Positions 20,726 through 26,407 of a stretch of 36,698 bases of DNA are shown piece after piece. How positions within the stretch are numbered: the stretch's first letter is position 1; every line of letters begins with the position of its first letter. A program made the position numbers and the translations under genes. The notes beneath the pieces were generated by a model, which ran no database searches, was not told where the DNA came from, and saw nothing but the letters and a program-made list of their open reading frames with translations. Source of the DNA: a virus. The stretch lies in the IMG/VR virus record IMGVR_UViG_3300037247_000590, positions 1 through 36,698 of that record; one strand, given 5' to 3'.

Positions 20726-21130
20726 GTTCAGTGTGGTAGCTGATGAGTAATACAAACCTATCCTGTAGTTCATAGTTTTAAGGCTGTTGAACGCTTCTTA
20801 TAATTAGATCTTGGGATAGGGTCTGGTTCCGGAATTACCACCGGGGAAGCGTTGAGCAGCTTTTTTTATGCTCTAATGTTTAACTGGACCGCTTGGGGTA
20901 AGTACATCGGCGTTGAGTGGTAACAGGTGGCTATAGCTGGGAGCCTACCGGAAAGCTGGGAATTAGCCAGAAATACACGTCACCTTTGTATCGAGGTAAT
21001 GATCAAGTGGTTATCCAAGACATAAAAGGATAATCTGTAGTCCCGGTCAAAGGGCATCGGGGGAGCCTGCTTAACAGCCTATAAGGGTTGTTCCTGTCTA
21101 TATGACGGGTAGCGAGGGGTATATATTAAA
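20726..21130 (+). ncRNA. Large structured noncoding RNA, about 400 nt
   Basis: No supported gene exists between 20584 and 21147. The plus transcript folds into many compact helices: CCUAUCC/GGAUAGG (about 20758 with 20814), GAGCA/UGCUC inside AAGCG/CGCUU (20848-20895), GGUGGCU/AGCC-U-ACC (20926-20949), AUACA/UGUAU (20973-20991), GGUUAUCC/GGAUAAUC (21009-21035), CCCGGU/AUCGGG (21042-21061) and CCUGUC/GACGGG (21093-21109). AGGUG at about 20925 can pair with CACCU in the AUACA hairpin loop. The last three long helices each contain G-U pairs valid only on this strand. It resembles the large ornate RNAs of phages (ROOL and GOLLD are examples) in setting, but no known class is recognised. Confidence 0.7.
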
Positions 21131-21146
21131 ATTAAAGGAGAATATC

Positions 21147-21329
21147 ATGGTAGTAGAAATAAAAGAATTTCTCGAACATTCAAAATACTTTGCAGAAATC
21201 AATAGATGCCCTATAGATGAAATAGAGGTTAGTTTGAATGGTGAAAAGGTGTTTATTCACCCAAGAGAGAAAGAGGATTTTAAGTTTACAGGGTTAAGTA
21301 ATAGAGATTACATCGGGCTATTTTTTTAA
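21147..21329 (+). CDS. Small early protein (60 aa)
   Basis: The ATG at 21147 is chosen for its AAAGGAG site; an earlier frame would run into the structured RNA. The protein starts M-V-V-E-I-K-E-F-L-E-H and includes I-E-V-S-L-N-G-E-K-V-F-I-H-P, a compact beta pattern. No family is recognised. First gene after the noncoding RNA. Confidence 0.6.
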   Translation: MVVEIKEFLEHSKYFAEINRCPIDEIEVSLNGEKVFIHPREKEDFKFTGLSNRDYIGLFF

Positions 21330-21341
21330 AAGGAGATAATC

Positions 21342-21521
21342 ATGGCAAATGGAATTTGTAATAAATTAGATAAACTCGAAGGAAAAATAAAGATTACCTG
21401 TGATGCTGGATGTAAATATTTTAAATTTCCTCATCTTGAAACAGCTTGTGTATTAAGTGAGGTATACTCAGTTAAAAAAGGTGGAGGTTGCTATATTTAC
21501 GATAAAGGAGATGATACATGA
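21342..21521 (+). CDS. Cys-containing early protein (59 aa)
   Basis: A 59-aa protein with G-I-C-N-K-L, I-T-C-D-A-G-C-K-Y-F-K, T-A-C-V-L-S and G-G-G-C-Y-I-Y. Five cysteines suggest a zinc or disulfide-like core. An AAAAGGAGATAATC leader precedes the ATG, and its stop overlaps the next start (ATGA). Function unknown. Confidence 0.65.
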   Translation: MANGICNKLDKLEGKIKITCDAGCKYFKFPHLETACVLSEVYSVKKGGGCYIYDKGDDT

Positions 21522-21868
21522 AACAAGAAACACTAAAAAAGATTGTTGAGTTAGCTGATGGGTATCATTGGGAGGATGGGCAGGTTAATGATCCTGCTAA
21601 TTTTATATATACTCTTGATAATTTAAATCCTGAATATCAAAAAAATATATGGGAATTAGTTGATTATCCCTTACTTCTTCGAAGAGCTGCTGAAGGATGG
21701 AGCTGTGATAATCCACAGTATGAAATTATTATAGGTAGAACTTGTTTAGATATTATTGACTGGGATGGTAAAGATAATTTTCAACTTAATGATTATATCC
21801 AAACTGACGAACTTACTCAGCAAGAATTAGCAATAGAAGCCTGTTTGATTGAATTGTTGGAGAAATAA
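21518..21868 (+). CDS. Hypothetical early protein (116 aa)
   Basis: A 116-aa acidic protein: helix T-L-K-K-I-V-E-L-A-D-G-Y, then W-E-D-G-Q-V-N-D-P-A-N-F-I, L-L-R-R-A-A-E-G-W-S and a C-terminal helix. The order recalls small phage proteins that follow the line G-x-x-W...P...A-x-E-A. No function is assigned. It ends 49 bases before a terminator. Confidence 0.6.
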   Translation: MKQETLKKIVELADGYHWEDGQVNDPANFIYTLDNLNPEYQKNIWELVDYPLLLRRAAEGWSCDNPQYEIIIGRTCLDIIDWDGKDNFQLNDYIQTDELTQQELAIEACLIELLEK

Positions 21869-21917
21869 AGAGTATATAAATACTAATAGGGGTAAAGATT
21901 CTAACAGGGCATAAAAA

Positions 21918-21940
21918 AGACCCGGTGTTGTTCCGGGTCT
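21918..21940. terminator. Convergent intrinsic terminator
   Basis: AGACCCGG pairs perfectly with CCGGGTCT around TGTTGTT. Minus transcripts continue into TTTTT, plus ones into ATAAGTTTAC. It separates the plus early genes from the minus cluster ending at 21962. Confidence 0.85.
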
Positions 21941-21961
21941 ATAAGTTTACTATTTTCTATT

Positions 21962-22108
21962 TTAACCTGTTAATTTCTGTATTGCGTTCTGTATAATTTT
22001 CAGAGATTTATTATTTTCAATCAGGTTTTGACTACTCTGGTTAGATGTTGCCACTTTTTCACCCCATCGGAATTCATCATTCACTAATTTATCAATAAAT
22101 ATTTGCAT
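21962..22108 (-). CDS. Small hypothetical protein (48 aa)
   Basis: A 48-aa helical protein (I-D-K-L-V-N-D-E-F-R-W-G-E-K-V-A, then N-L-I-E-N-N-K-S-L-K-I-I-Q). An AAGGGGGAATAGAAG leader precedes the ATG at 22108. It is the last gene before the convergent terminator. Unknown function. Confidence 0.55.
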   Translation of the reverse strand: MQIFIDKLVNDEFRWGEKVATSNQSSQNLIENNKSLKIIQNAIQKLTG

Positions 22109-22121
22109 CTTCTATTCCCCC

Positions 22122-22295
22122 TTAATTAAATATTCCATTCAATATCCATAACCCATAAAAGAGGGGTAAACACAAAGCAATAGTACCACCGTAAACTTTA
22201 AAAAGAAGTTTCCACCCATCTGTTTTGACTACCATCCACCCTATGCCGATAAAAGGTATACATACTAATGTTATTCCTATTATTAATTTAATCAT
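22122..22295 (-). CDS. Small membrane protein, two TM segments (57 aa)
   Basis: A 57-aa protein with two hydrophobic segments: L-I-I-G-I-T-L-V-C-I-P-F-I-G-I-G-W (residues 4-20) and T-I-A-L-C-L-P-L-F-Y-G-L-W-I-L (about 38-52), joined by a short basic loop V-K-T-D-G-W-K. An AAAGGGAGATATAAAAG leader precedes the ATG. An early membrane protein of this size could modify the host envelope or act in exclusion, but nothing proves it. Confidence 0.6.
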   Translation of the reverse strand: MIKLIIGITLVCIPFIGIGWMVVKTDGWKLLFKVYGGTIALCLPLFYGLWILNGIFN

Positions 22296-22319
22296 CTTTT
22301 ATATCTCCCTTTATAATAG

Positions 22320-22484
22320 TTATTTCTTTTCTACATGGTATCTATTAATCCAGTATGCCTGTTGAATCATAGCTGCATCACATTGAGCTATTCTAACCTC
22401 AAAAGTTTCTTGAGGGTCAAACGGCATATAATTACATGATGACCTTTCACCATCTAACCAAGCTAAAGCTTCTTTACTGTCCAT
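22320..22484 (-). CDS. Small hypothetical protein (54 aa)
   Basis: A 54-aa protein: A-L-A-W-L-D-G-E-R-S-S-C-N-Y-M, then T-F-E-V-R-I-A-Q-C-D-A-A-M-I-Q-Q and Y-W-I-N-R-Y-H-V-E-K. Helical in the second half. An AAGGGGGATATAT leader precedes the ATG. The A-L-x-W-L-D start recalls small phage proteins of unknown role. Confidence 0.6.
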   Translation of the reverse strand: MDSKEALAWLDGERSSCNYMPFDPQETFEVRIAQCDAAMIQQAYWINRYHVEKK

Positions 22485-22499
22485 ATATATCCCCCTTAA

Positions 22500-22682
22500 T
22501 TAGATACTATCCGATATTTTCAACGCGTTTTGTATTGCTTCAACTATATTATCTGGATTCTTAAAAGTGGCTAAATCATCAGCTGCATGTTTCATTTTCC
22601 ATGCAAGGCTCATTGCTTTAAACTTGCTAAATCCATAGTGCATTAGTAATCTTTTAGCATTATACCAGTATTGTGTTCTCAC
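22500..22682 (-). CDS. Small basic protein with GTG start (60 aa)
   Basis: A 60-aa protein starting at GTG 22682 with an AAAGGGGGGATT site. It is basic and helical: Y-N-A-K-R-L-L-M-H-Y-G-F-S-K-F-K-A-M-S, then W-K-M-K-H-A-A-D-D. A 4-bp hairpin (CTAC/GTAG) lies just upstream of the ribosome site. Function unknown. Confidence 0.6.
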   Translation of the reverse strand: MRTQYWYNAKRLLMHYGFSKFKAMSLAWKMKHAADDLATFKNPDNIVEAIQNALKISDSI

Positions 22683-22708
22683 AATCCCCCCTTTCTACTA
22701 TCCGGTAG

Positions 22709-22828
22709 TTAATATAAATCGGTTGCCAGTGGTCCAGAGTTTTCATGTACTTTGTAATGTTCGAAAAACATATAGCAAAATCCACCTGATGGATTACTTT
22801 GTTTATGGCCGCAGTCGTTACAGTTCAT
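22709..22828 (-). CDS. Mini Cys-rich protein (39 aa)
   Basis: A 39-aa frame beginning M-N-C-N-D-C-G-H-K, with F-C-Y-M-F-F-E-H-Y. The Cys/His pattern could hold one zinc. It starts by ATGA overlap with the upstream gene. Short, but coupling and pattern support it. Confidence 0.55.
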   Translation of the reverse strand: MNCNDCGHKQSNPSGGFCYMFFEHYKVHENSGPLATDLY

Positions 22829-22962
22829 TCGTCGTCCCAACATTGGCAAAAGGGATCTACTGAGCCGCAATGTGTACAATAATTGGAGATTAATTCTACT
22901 CTTTCGTCATCTGTTAACTGGTTCAATATATCTATCAATTCGTTTATTCTTTTTATATCCAT
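22825..22962 (-). CDS. Small protein with C-terminal zinc-like motif (45 aa)
   Basis: A 45-aa protein with a helical start (M-D-I-K-R-I-N-E-L-I-D-I-L) and an end C-T-H-C-G-S-V-D then C-Q-C-W-D. A TAAGGTGGTAGAA leader precedes the ATG at 22962, closely matching the leaders at 23441 and 24970. Unknown function. Confidence 0.6.
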   Translation of the reverse strand: MDIKRINELIDILNQLTDDERVELISNYCTHCGSVDPFCQCWDDE

Positions 22963-22982
22963 TTCTACCACCTTATATATTA

Positions 22983-23213
22983 TTAGTCTAATTGTCTTAA
23001 TAGTTTTTTAAGCCCTCTACCATCTTTTATTGAGCTACCAGAAGCCCAGCCAGAATAAGGGAAATATAAAACTGCTTTACCGTTATAAGTAAAATCTATC
23101 CTTGTTTCGTTATGGTTTACAACGAACCCTCTTTTCTCCAATTCAGACACAGCTTTGTCCATTCTTAGAGGCTGTAGTTTACTTTCCCTGTCCTGATCCA
23201 TTCTATTACTCAT
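22983..23213 (-). CDS. Hypothetical protein (76 aa)
   Basis: The ATG at 23213 is preferred (AAGGTGG five bases away) over a GTG at 23222. The 76-aa protein ends with R-I-D-F-T-Y-N-G-K-A-V-L-Y-F-P-Y-S-G-W-A-S-G then D-G-R-G-L-K-K-L-L, a pattern common in small phage proteins with a G-W-x-S/T-G-K/S loop. Activity unknown. Confidence 0.6.
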   Translation of the reverse strand: MSNRMDQDRESKLQPLRMDKAVSELEKRGFVVNHNETRIDFTYNGKAVLYFPYSGWASGSSIKDGRGLKKLLRQLD

Positions 23214-23234
23214 TTTATCCACCTTATATATTTG

Positions 23235-23441
23235 TTAACCGAAATTTTTCTTTAGTCTATTAAGTAAAATACTCTTTGTTCTTATTGGTAATTGTTCACC
23301 TCCATATTTTATACATTCACCCATCTGGCTATTCCAATACTGTTCTTTTGTTAGACTACTATTACCAACCATTAAATCATCATCACTGAAAGCGTCCATC
23401 TTGTCTAATAAATAGTCTTTTACTTCGTCCCATGTTTCCAT
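23235..23441 (-). CDS. Hypothetical protein (68 aa)
   Basis: The ATG at 23441 follows AGGTGG by 5 bases. The 68-aa protein begins M-E-T-W-D-E-V-K-D-Y-L-L-D-K-M, contains N-S-S-L-T-K-E-Q-Y-W-N and ends basic. It is mostly helical. No family is recognised. A hairpin repeat (23466-23480) lies between it and the previous gene. Confidence 0.6.
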   Translation of the reverse strand: METWDEVKDYLLDKMDAFSDDDLMVGNSSLTKEQYWNSQMGECIKYGGEQLPIRTKSILLNRLKKNFG

Positions 23442-23465
23442 ATCTACCACCTATTTGTATTTGTT

Positions 23466-23480
23466 ACCCCCGTAGGGGCT
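23466..23480 (-). repeat. Hairpin repeat with UACG loop
   Basis: On the minus strand a CCCC/GGGG stem closes a UACG loop, 7 bases after a TAA stop. Its flank (ATCAAACA) equals that at 20154. Here a different leader follows, so hairpin and ribosome site are not always linked. Confidence 0.7.
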
Positions 23481-23487
23481 GTTTGAT

Positions 23488-23685
23488 TTAATAGTTTATC
23501 CTGATTGCTGACCAATGGGACTTATCACCTTCTTCAGAATCCCATATAATCAAATGATCAGTAGATTCTGATACTGCCAACCAATCCGGTTTTTCTATAT
23601 CGCCATTACCCAAACCAGCACAAATCTCGTGATCTGCTAATTCTGCTCTCTGTAAATCTTGGTAAAAATCTTTAACTCTTGTCAT
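23488..23685 (-). CDS. First gene of the leftward cluster (65 aa)
   Basis: A 65-aa acidic protein: helix V-K-D-F-Y-Q-D-L-Q-R-A-E-L-A, then I-C-A-G-L-G-N-G-D-I and H-L-I-I-W-D-S-E-E-G, ending S-A-I-R-I-N-Y. Its leader, GCAAAGGAGCTTAGAG then ATGACA, is identical to that of the gene at 20386-20583, though the proteins differ. It is the first gene after promoter 23716-23744. Function unknown. Confidence 0.65.
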   Translation of the reverse strand: MTRVKDFYQDLQRAELADHEICAGLGNGDIEKPDWLAVSESTDHLIIWDSEEGDKSHWSAIRINY

Positions 23686-23715
23686 CTCTAAGCTCCTTTG
23701 CTTTGATATACCTTG

Positions 23716-23744
23716 ATAATAAGGGATAGATTATCTTTTGTCAA
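23716..23744 (-). promoter_or_regulatory. Leftward early promoter
   Basis: On the minus strand TTGACA (23744-23739) and TATTAT (23721-23716) are 17 bp apart. The -35 boxes of this promoter and its rightward partner are 8 bp apart, forming an inverted repeat (TATC-N3-TGTCAAT ... ATTGAC-N3-GATA). Confidence 0.8.
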
Positions 23745-23752
23745 TCTTTTTA

Positions 23753-23780
23753 TTGACTTTAGATATCTTTTATGTATAAT
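23753..23780 (+). promoter_or_regulatory. Rightward early promoter
   Basis: TTGACT (23753-23758) and a perfect TATAAT (23775-23780) are 16 bp apart. The start would be near 23787, 12 bases before the first ATG. One repressor bound between the -35 boxes could control both directions. Confidence 0.85.
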
Positions 23781-23798
23781 GTAACTAAGAGGTGACAT

Positions 23799-23945
23799 AT
23801 GAAAACATTAGTATCTATTTCAGATGATTTAGCAGAAGTGATTAAAAAACATAGAATCAAGCATTATCCAGACTTAACACTACCTAAATTGTTAGTCAGA
23901 TTACTGTTTGACGATATTAAACAAAAGGAGGTAGACAGTAAATGA
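23799..23945 (+). CDS. Small putative ribbon-helix-helix regulator (48 aa)
   Basis: A 48-aa protein: strand T-L-V-S-I-S-D-D then helices L-A-E-V-I-K-K-H-R and L-T-L-P-K-L-L-V-R-L-L-F-D-D-I. This strand-helix-helix order and size fit RHH DNA-binding dimers, though the match is weaker than for the gene at 9643-9801. It is the first gene of the rightward unit and a candidate regulator of the divergent promoters. AGAGGTGAC precedes the ATG. Confidence 0.55.
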   Translation: MKTLVSISDDLAEVIKKHRIKHYPDLTLPKLLVRLLFDDIKQKEVDSK

Positions 23946-24514
23946 CAGTAAAAGAAATAGCAGAGTTTACAGGAAAGAATAAATCAACGATAGGCCGATG
24001 GGTTGCAAAATGCAACTCGAAATCTATAACAGAGAAAAATGTTATCTCATATAAAAGGGGTGAATCTGTTAATTATACAGTTGATGAAGTAGAAGAAATA
24101 TTAAAAGCAGGATCTTTGTCAAAGGATGCTGTAAGAATCTTGATGGATAACGCAAGGATGCCTATTGCCACTCTCGAAGAAACAAAGTCATATGAGCCTG
24201 TAAATTATGAGATCATAGGTAAAATGATCGGTATGGCTGTAAGTGCTGCAATGCTTCCGGTTGTACAACAATTACAGAATATCAGTAATCCGGTATTACA
24301 GATTGAACAGCCCAAACAGGATTATTTCTCTCTGGTCGGGTATACCTCATTGCGTAAAATAAAAACTACATCTTCAGAACTTCGGAAGATGGGTATGGAC
24401 TTACGAAAGATTGCAGGCTCACAGGGTAAAGAATTACATAAGATCCCCGATGAACGATATGGTCAGGTCAATTCTTATCCTGTTGAAATTCTTGACGAAT
24501 ATTTTAGTGAATAA
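23942..24514 (+). CDS. HTH DNA-binding protein, antirepressor-like (190 aa)
   Basis: A 190-aa protein. Residues 1-55 (V-K-E-I-A-E-F-T-G-K-N-K-S-T-I-G-R-W, Y-T-V-D-E-V-E-E-I-L) form a MerR/excisionase-like winged HTH. Residues about 128-190 (Y-F-S-L-V-G-Y-T-S-L, E-L-R-K-M-G, I-P-D-E-R-Y-G-Q-V-N-S-Y-P-V-E-I-L) match the C-terminal domain found in phage antirepressor-type proteins. The middle has hydrophobic M-I-G-M-A-V-S-A-A-M. It overlaps the RHH-like gene (ATGA), so the two form a regulatory pair. Confidence 0.65.
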   Translation: MTVKEIAEFTGKNKSTIGRWVAKCNSKSITEKNVISYKRGESVNYTVDEVEEILKAGSLSKDAVRILMDNARMPIATLEETKSYEPVNYEIIGKMIGMAVSAAMLPVVQQLQNISNPVLQIEQPKQDYFSLVGYTSLRKIKTTSSELRKMGMDLRKIAGSQGKELHKIPDERYGQVNSYPVEILDEYFSE

Positions 24515-24528
24515 GGAGAATAAACCAA

Positions 24529-24693
24529 ATGAACGATGAATTATTACAGGGGATAATAGCCCTACAGGAAACTCAGACAGCAACAATAAAAGAGCTGATG
24601 GATGTATGTACACTTCTGAAAGGACGGGTACTGGTTCTGGAAGGGTATTTTAATTGTAAGCCCCTGACCGCTGCACCATTCGAAGATAAATAA
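24529..24693 (+). CDS. Small hypothetical protein (54 aa)
   Basis: A 54-aa protein, helical and amphipathic (L-L-Q-G-I-I-A-L-Q-E-T-Q-T-A-T-I-K-E-L), then L-K-G-R-V-L-V-L-E-G-Y. It could be a short coiled coil. An AAGGAGAATAAACCAA leader precedes the ATG. Unknown function. Confidence 0.6.
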   Translation: MNDELLQGIIALQETQTATIKELMDVCTLLKGRVLVLEGYFNCKPLTAAPFEDK

Positions 24694-24707
24694 AGGAAGG
24701 TAAACAA

Positions 24708-24908
24708 ATGAATGATGATGTATACAAGAAATACTGTGATAGCAGATTCATTGGGTTTTATTTCAGACCTTTGTTTAAAAATGTCATTGTAAAATCTCTT
24801 GATTACAGAATTTTTGAAACAAGTATTGCGTTTCAAGAACTGAAACAGATTTTAGTCAAAGAGTTTAAAAAGTTCTTACATGCTTGTAGGAGCATCATTA
24901 AGAAGTAA
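24708..24908 (+). CDS. Hypothetical basic protein (66 aa)
   Basis: A 66-aa protein rich in Phe, Lys and Ile (R-F-I-G-F-Y-F-R-P-L-F-K-N-V-I-V-K, then F-K-K-F-L-H-A). AAAGGAAGGTAAACAA precedes the ATG. No domain is recognised. Confidence 0.55.
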   Translation: MNDDVYKKYCDSRFIGFYFRPLFKNVIVKSLDYRIFETSIAFQELKQILVKEFKKFLHACRSIIKK

Positions 24909-24921
24909 TCGAATAATCAGA

Positions 24922-24949
24922 CCATTACAGCATGATATCGCTGTAGTGG
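24922..24949 (+). other. Ten-bp hairpin in the leader of the 121-aa gene
   Basis: CCAUUACAGC pairs with GCUGUAGUGG around AUGAUAUC, with one U-G pair valid only on the plus strand. It lies 8 bases before the AAGAGGTGG ribosome site. No uridine run follows, so it is a leader element rather than a terminator. Confidence 0.65.
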
Positions 24950-24969
24950 ATCTCTAAGAGGTGGTAGAA

Positions 24970-25335
24970 GTGGAAAAACGTAACATTATTGGACTGGGAA
25001 TAAGAAATATTATCGGGTTTGAATTGATCCAACAGAAAATAGATGGGTTTATGTACAGGAGTAAATCCAGGGGCCTTGTCGTTATTCAATCTATGGGTCA
25101 AGAACTGGATGGTAAAATCTGGATGCATACAAGTTACTCAAGAAAAAGCAGAACCCCGACATATCAGGATACTGTTTTTATTAAAGAGAATTTTATTAGT
25201 GGTGATGTAAAGGCAATCATGATTTTCCCTAAGAAATCAGAGCATGTCAATATTCATCCTTACTGTTTGCATCTGTGGAGCTGTGAGAATAATGATGGGT
25301 TACCGGATTTTACGCAGGGAACAGGGAGTATTTAA
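24970..25335 (+). CDS. Hypothetical phage protein, GTG start (121 aa)
   Basis: GTG at 24970 is chosen because AGAGGTGG is 6 bases upstream. The 121-aa protein contains W-M-H-T-S-Y-S-R-K-S-R-T-P-T-Y, then V-F-I-K-E-N-F-I and V-N-I-H-P-Y-C-L-H-L-W-S-C. That W-x-H-x-S...P-T-Y...H-P-x-C-L-H-L-W series is shared by a broad family of small phage proteins of unknown activity. The conserved His, Trp and Cys residues could form an active or metal site. Confidence 0.65.
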   Translation: MEKRNIIGLGIRNIIGFELIQQKIDGFMYRSKSRGLVVIQSMGQELDGKIWMHTSYSRKSRTPTYQDTVFIKENFISGDVKAIMIFPKKSEHVNIHPYCLHLWSCENNDGLPDFTQGTGSI

Positions 25336-25336
25336 T

Positions 25337-25636
25337 ATGGAGAATAATATGAACGAATGGAAAGAGCTACAGATTAACAAATTACCTGAAGACATTTTAA
25401 CAGGTGGTTATGAGTTTCGATCTGAACGTAATAATGTCTACTCTAAAAAAGATCAAAAATGGTTTATTGTAATTGAAATACTTTTTGAATTATGTAAAAA
25501 CAGGGTTGTACTCTACCGGAAACCAGGACCAAAACAAGCATTAGGGGTAACAGCAGAAGAAGCAATGCAAAATATGAAAAAGGTAATGGATTCTTTTTTT
25601 GAGTCTTGCCCAAAATCACCCCCGGAGTCAGAATGA
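25337..25636 (+). CDS. Hypothetical protein (99 aa)
   Basis: The ATG at 25337 lies one base after the upstream stop, with GGGAG 8 bases away; ATG 25349 is an alternative. Longer starts would run inside the previous gene. The protein has W-K-E-L-Q-I-N-K-L-P-E-D-I-L-T-G-G-Y-E-F and W-F-I-V-I-E-I-L-F-E-L then V-L-Y-R-K-P. It resembles small phage proteins that begin with W-x-x-L-x-I-x-x-L-P-x-D-I. Function unknown. Confidence 0.6.
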   Translation: MENNMNEWKELQINKLPEDILTGGYEFRSERNNVYSKKDQKWFIVIEILFELCKNRVVLYRKPGPKQALGVTAEEAMQNMKKVMDSFFESCPKSPPESE

Positions 25637-26031
25637 GCAACGATAATAAAACATATATATTCTATCTCCCCACTTTCGTGATGCTCCCCAGGAAAACAAA
25701 AGCTGATAAAAGAATTGCTCTTAATCTGAATATATACAGGAATTTACACCCATTTGTTAACAACCAGGTAAAGCAGATATTTGAACCCATCAAAAGAGAA
25801 TTGTTCAAAGCTGAGAAGATCCGGATTACTTACTTTGTTGAAAAGAAAATGAGACGGCTCTATGATACCAGAAACATAACCGATATTGTAGATAAATTTT
25901 TCTGTGACTGGCTTGTTAAAAATGGTTATATCCCGGATGATAACTTTATGCATGTTTGTTACGGTGGGGATGATGGGACTATGGGATGTGTTACAGATAG
26001 GGTAATTGCTACGGTGGAGATTATTTTATGA
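25633..26031 (+). CDS. RusA-type Holliday junction endonuclease
   Basis: ATG 25633 (GGAG 7 bases upstream, ATGA overlap) gives 132 aa, the usual RusA length of about 120-140. Family features are Y-D-T-R-N-I at 77-82, D-K-F-F-C-D at 87-92 and P-D-D-N-F at 101-105, with a basic N-terminal strand region. In RusA the aspartates bind metal, and the enzyme cuts branched DNA before packaging or recombination. It complements the ERF/exonuclease system on the other strand. Confidence 0.7.
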   Translation: MSNDNKTYIFYLPTFVMLPRKTKADKRIALNLNIYRNLHPFVNNQVKQIFEPIKRELFKAEKIRITYFVEKKMRRLYDTRNITDIVDKFFCDWLVKNGYIPDDNFMHVCYGGDDGTMGCVTDRVIATVEIIL

Positions 26032-26129
26032 AAACATGTAGCATTGAAAATTGCAACAATAAGCATTTTGGGATCGGGTATTGCTCAAAGCATTATACTA
26101 GGTTATATCGATATGTGAAGTTGCGTTAA
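26028..26129 (+). CDS. Tiny zinc-finger protein (33 aa), possibly frameshifted
   Basis: A 33-aa frame with C-S-I-E-N-C-N-N-K then G-I-G-Y-C-S-K-H-Y-T-R-L-Y-R-Y-V-K. This is the zinc finger often found at the N-terminus of phage HNH proteins. A second coding-like stretch, A-L-K-E-A-T-G-K-S-W-E-E-I-K, is open in the -1 frame from 26102 to 26182 with no start codon. The gene may therefore be the broken front of a longer protein. It starts by overlap with the RusA stop. Confidence 0.55.
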   Translation: MKTCSIENCNNKHFGIGYCSKHYTRLYRYVKLR

Positions 26130-26183
26130 AAGAAGCAACCGGTAAATCATGGGAAGAAATCAAGCAAATAAAGGATAAATAGA

Positions 26184-26348
26184 ATGGAAAAACCATTTAT
26201 TGAATGTGAAGGGTGCCGCTGGTGGATGACTCACGGCTGTTCAAATTATGACAATTGCAGATTAATAATTGAGCAAGTGCAAGAATCGGAATTTGACAAA
26301 CTGCATGATGAGTTACCGGATGAATATTTTGAGTATGATGAAGATTAA
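26184..26348 (+). CDS. Small Cys-rich acidic protein (54 aa)
   Basis: A 54-aa protein: I-E-C-E-G-C-R-W-W-M, H-G-C-S-N-Y-D-N-C-R, then an acidic tail (D-E-L-P-D-E-Y-F-E-Y-D-E-D). Four cysteines in a C-x2-C...C-x5-C arrangement suggest a zinc knuckle. It is the last gene of the rightward unit, 32 bases from the terminator. Confidence 0.6.
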   Translation: MEKPFIECEGCRWWMTHGCSNYDNCRLIIEQVQESEFDKLHDELPDEYFEYDED

Positions 26349-26380
26349 AAACAAATAGATAGTCAGAATAATTACATTAA

Positions 26381-26404
26381 AACACCCTCTTAATTGAGGG
26401 TGTT
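26381..26404. terminator. Bidirectional terminator between early and late units
   Basis: AACACCCTC pairs perfectly with GAGGGTGTT around TTAATT. Plus transcripts end in TGTTTG, minus ones in TTTTAATG. It closes both the rightward early unit and the ~20-kb leftward late unit. Confidence 0.9.
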
Positions 26405-26407
26405 TGT

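Noticed and set aside
20726-21130. Group I intron, RNase P RNA or a known riboswitch.
   Set aside because: The core conserved elements of these classes were not found, and no split exon or homing gene is present.
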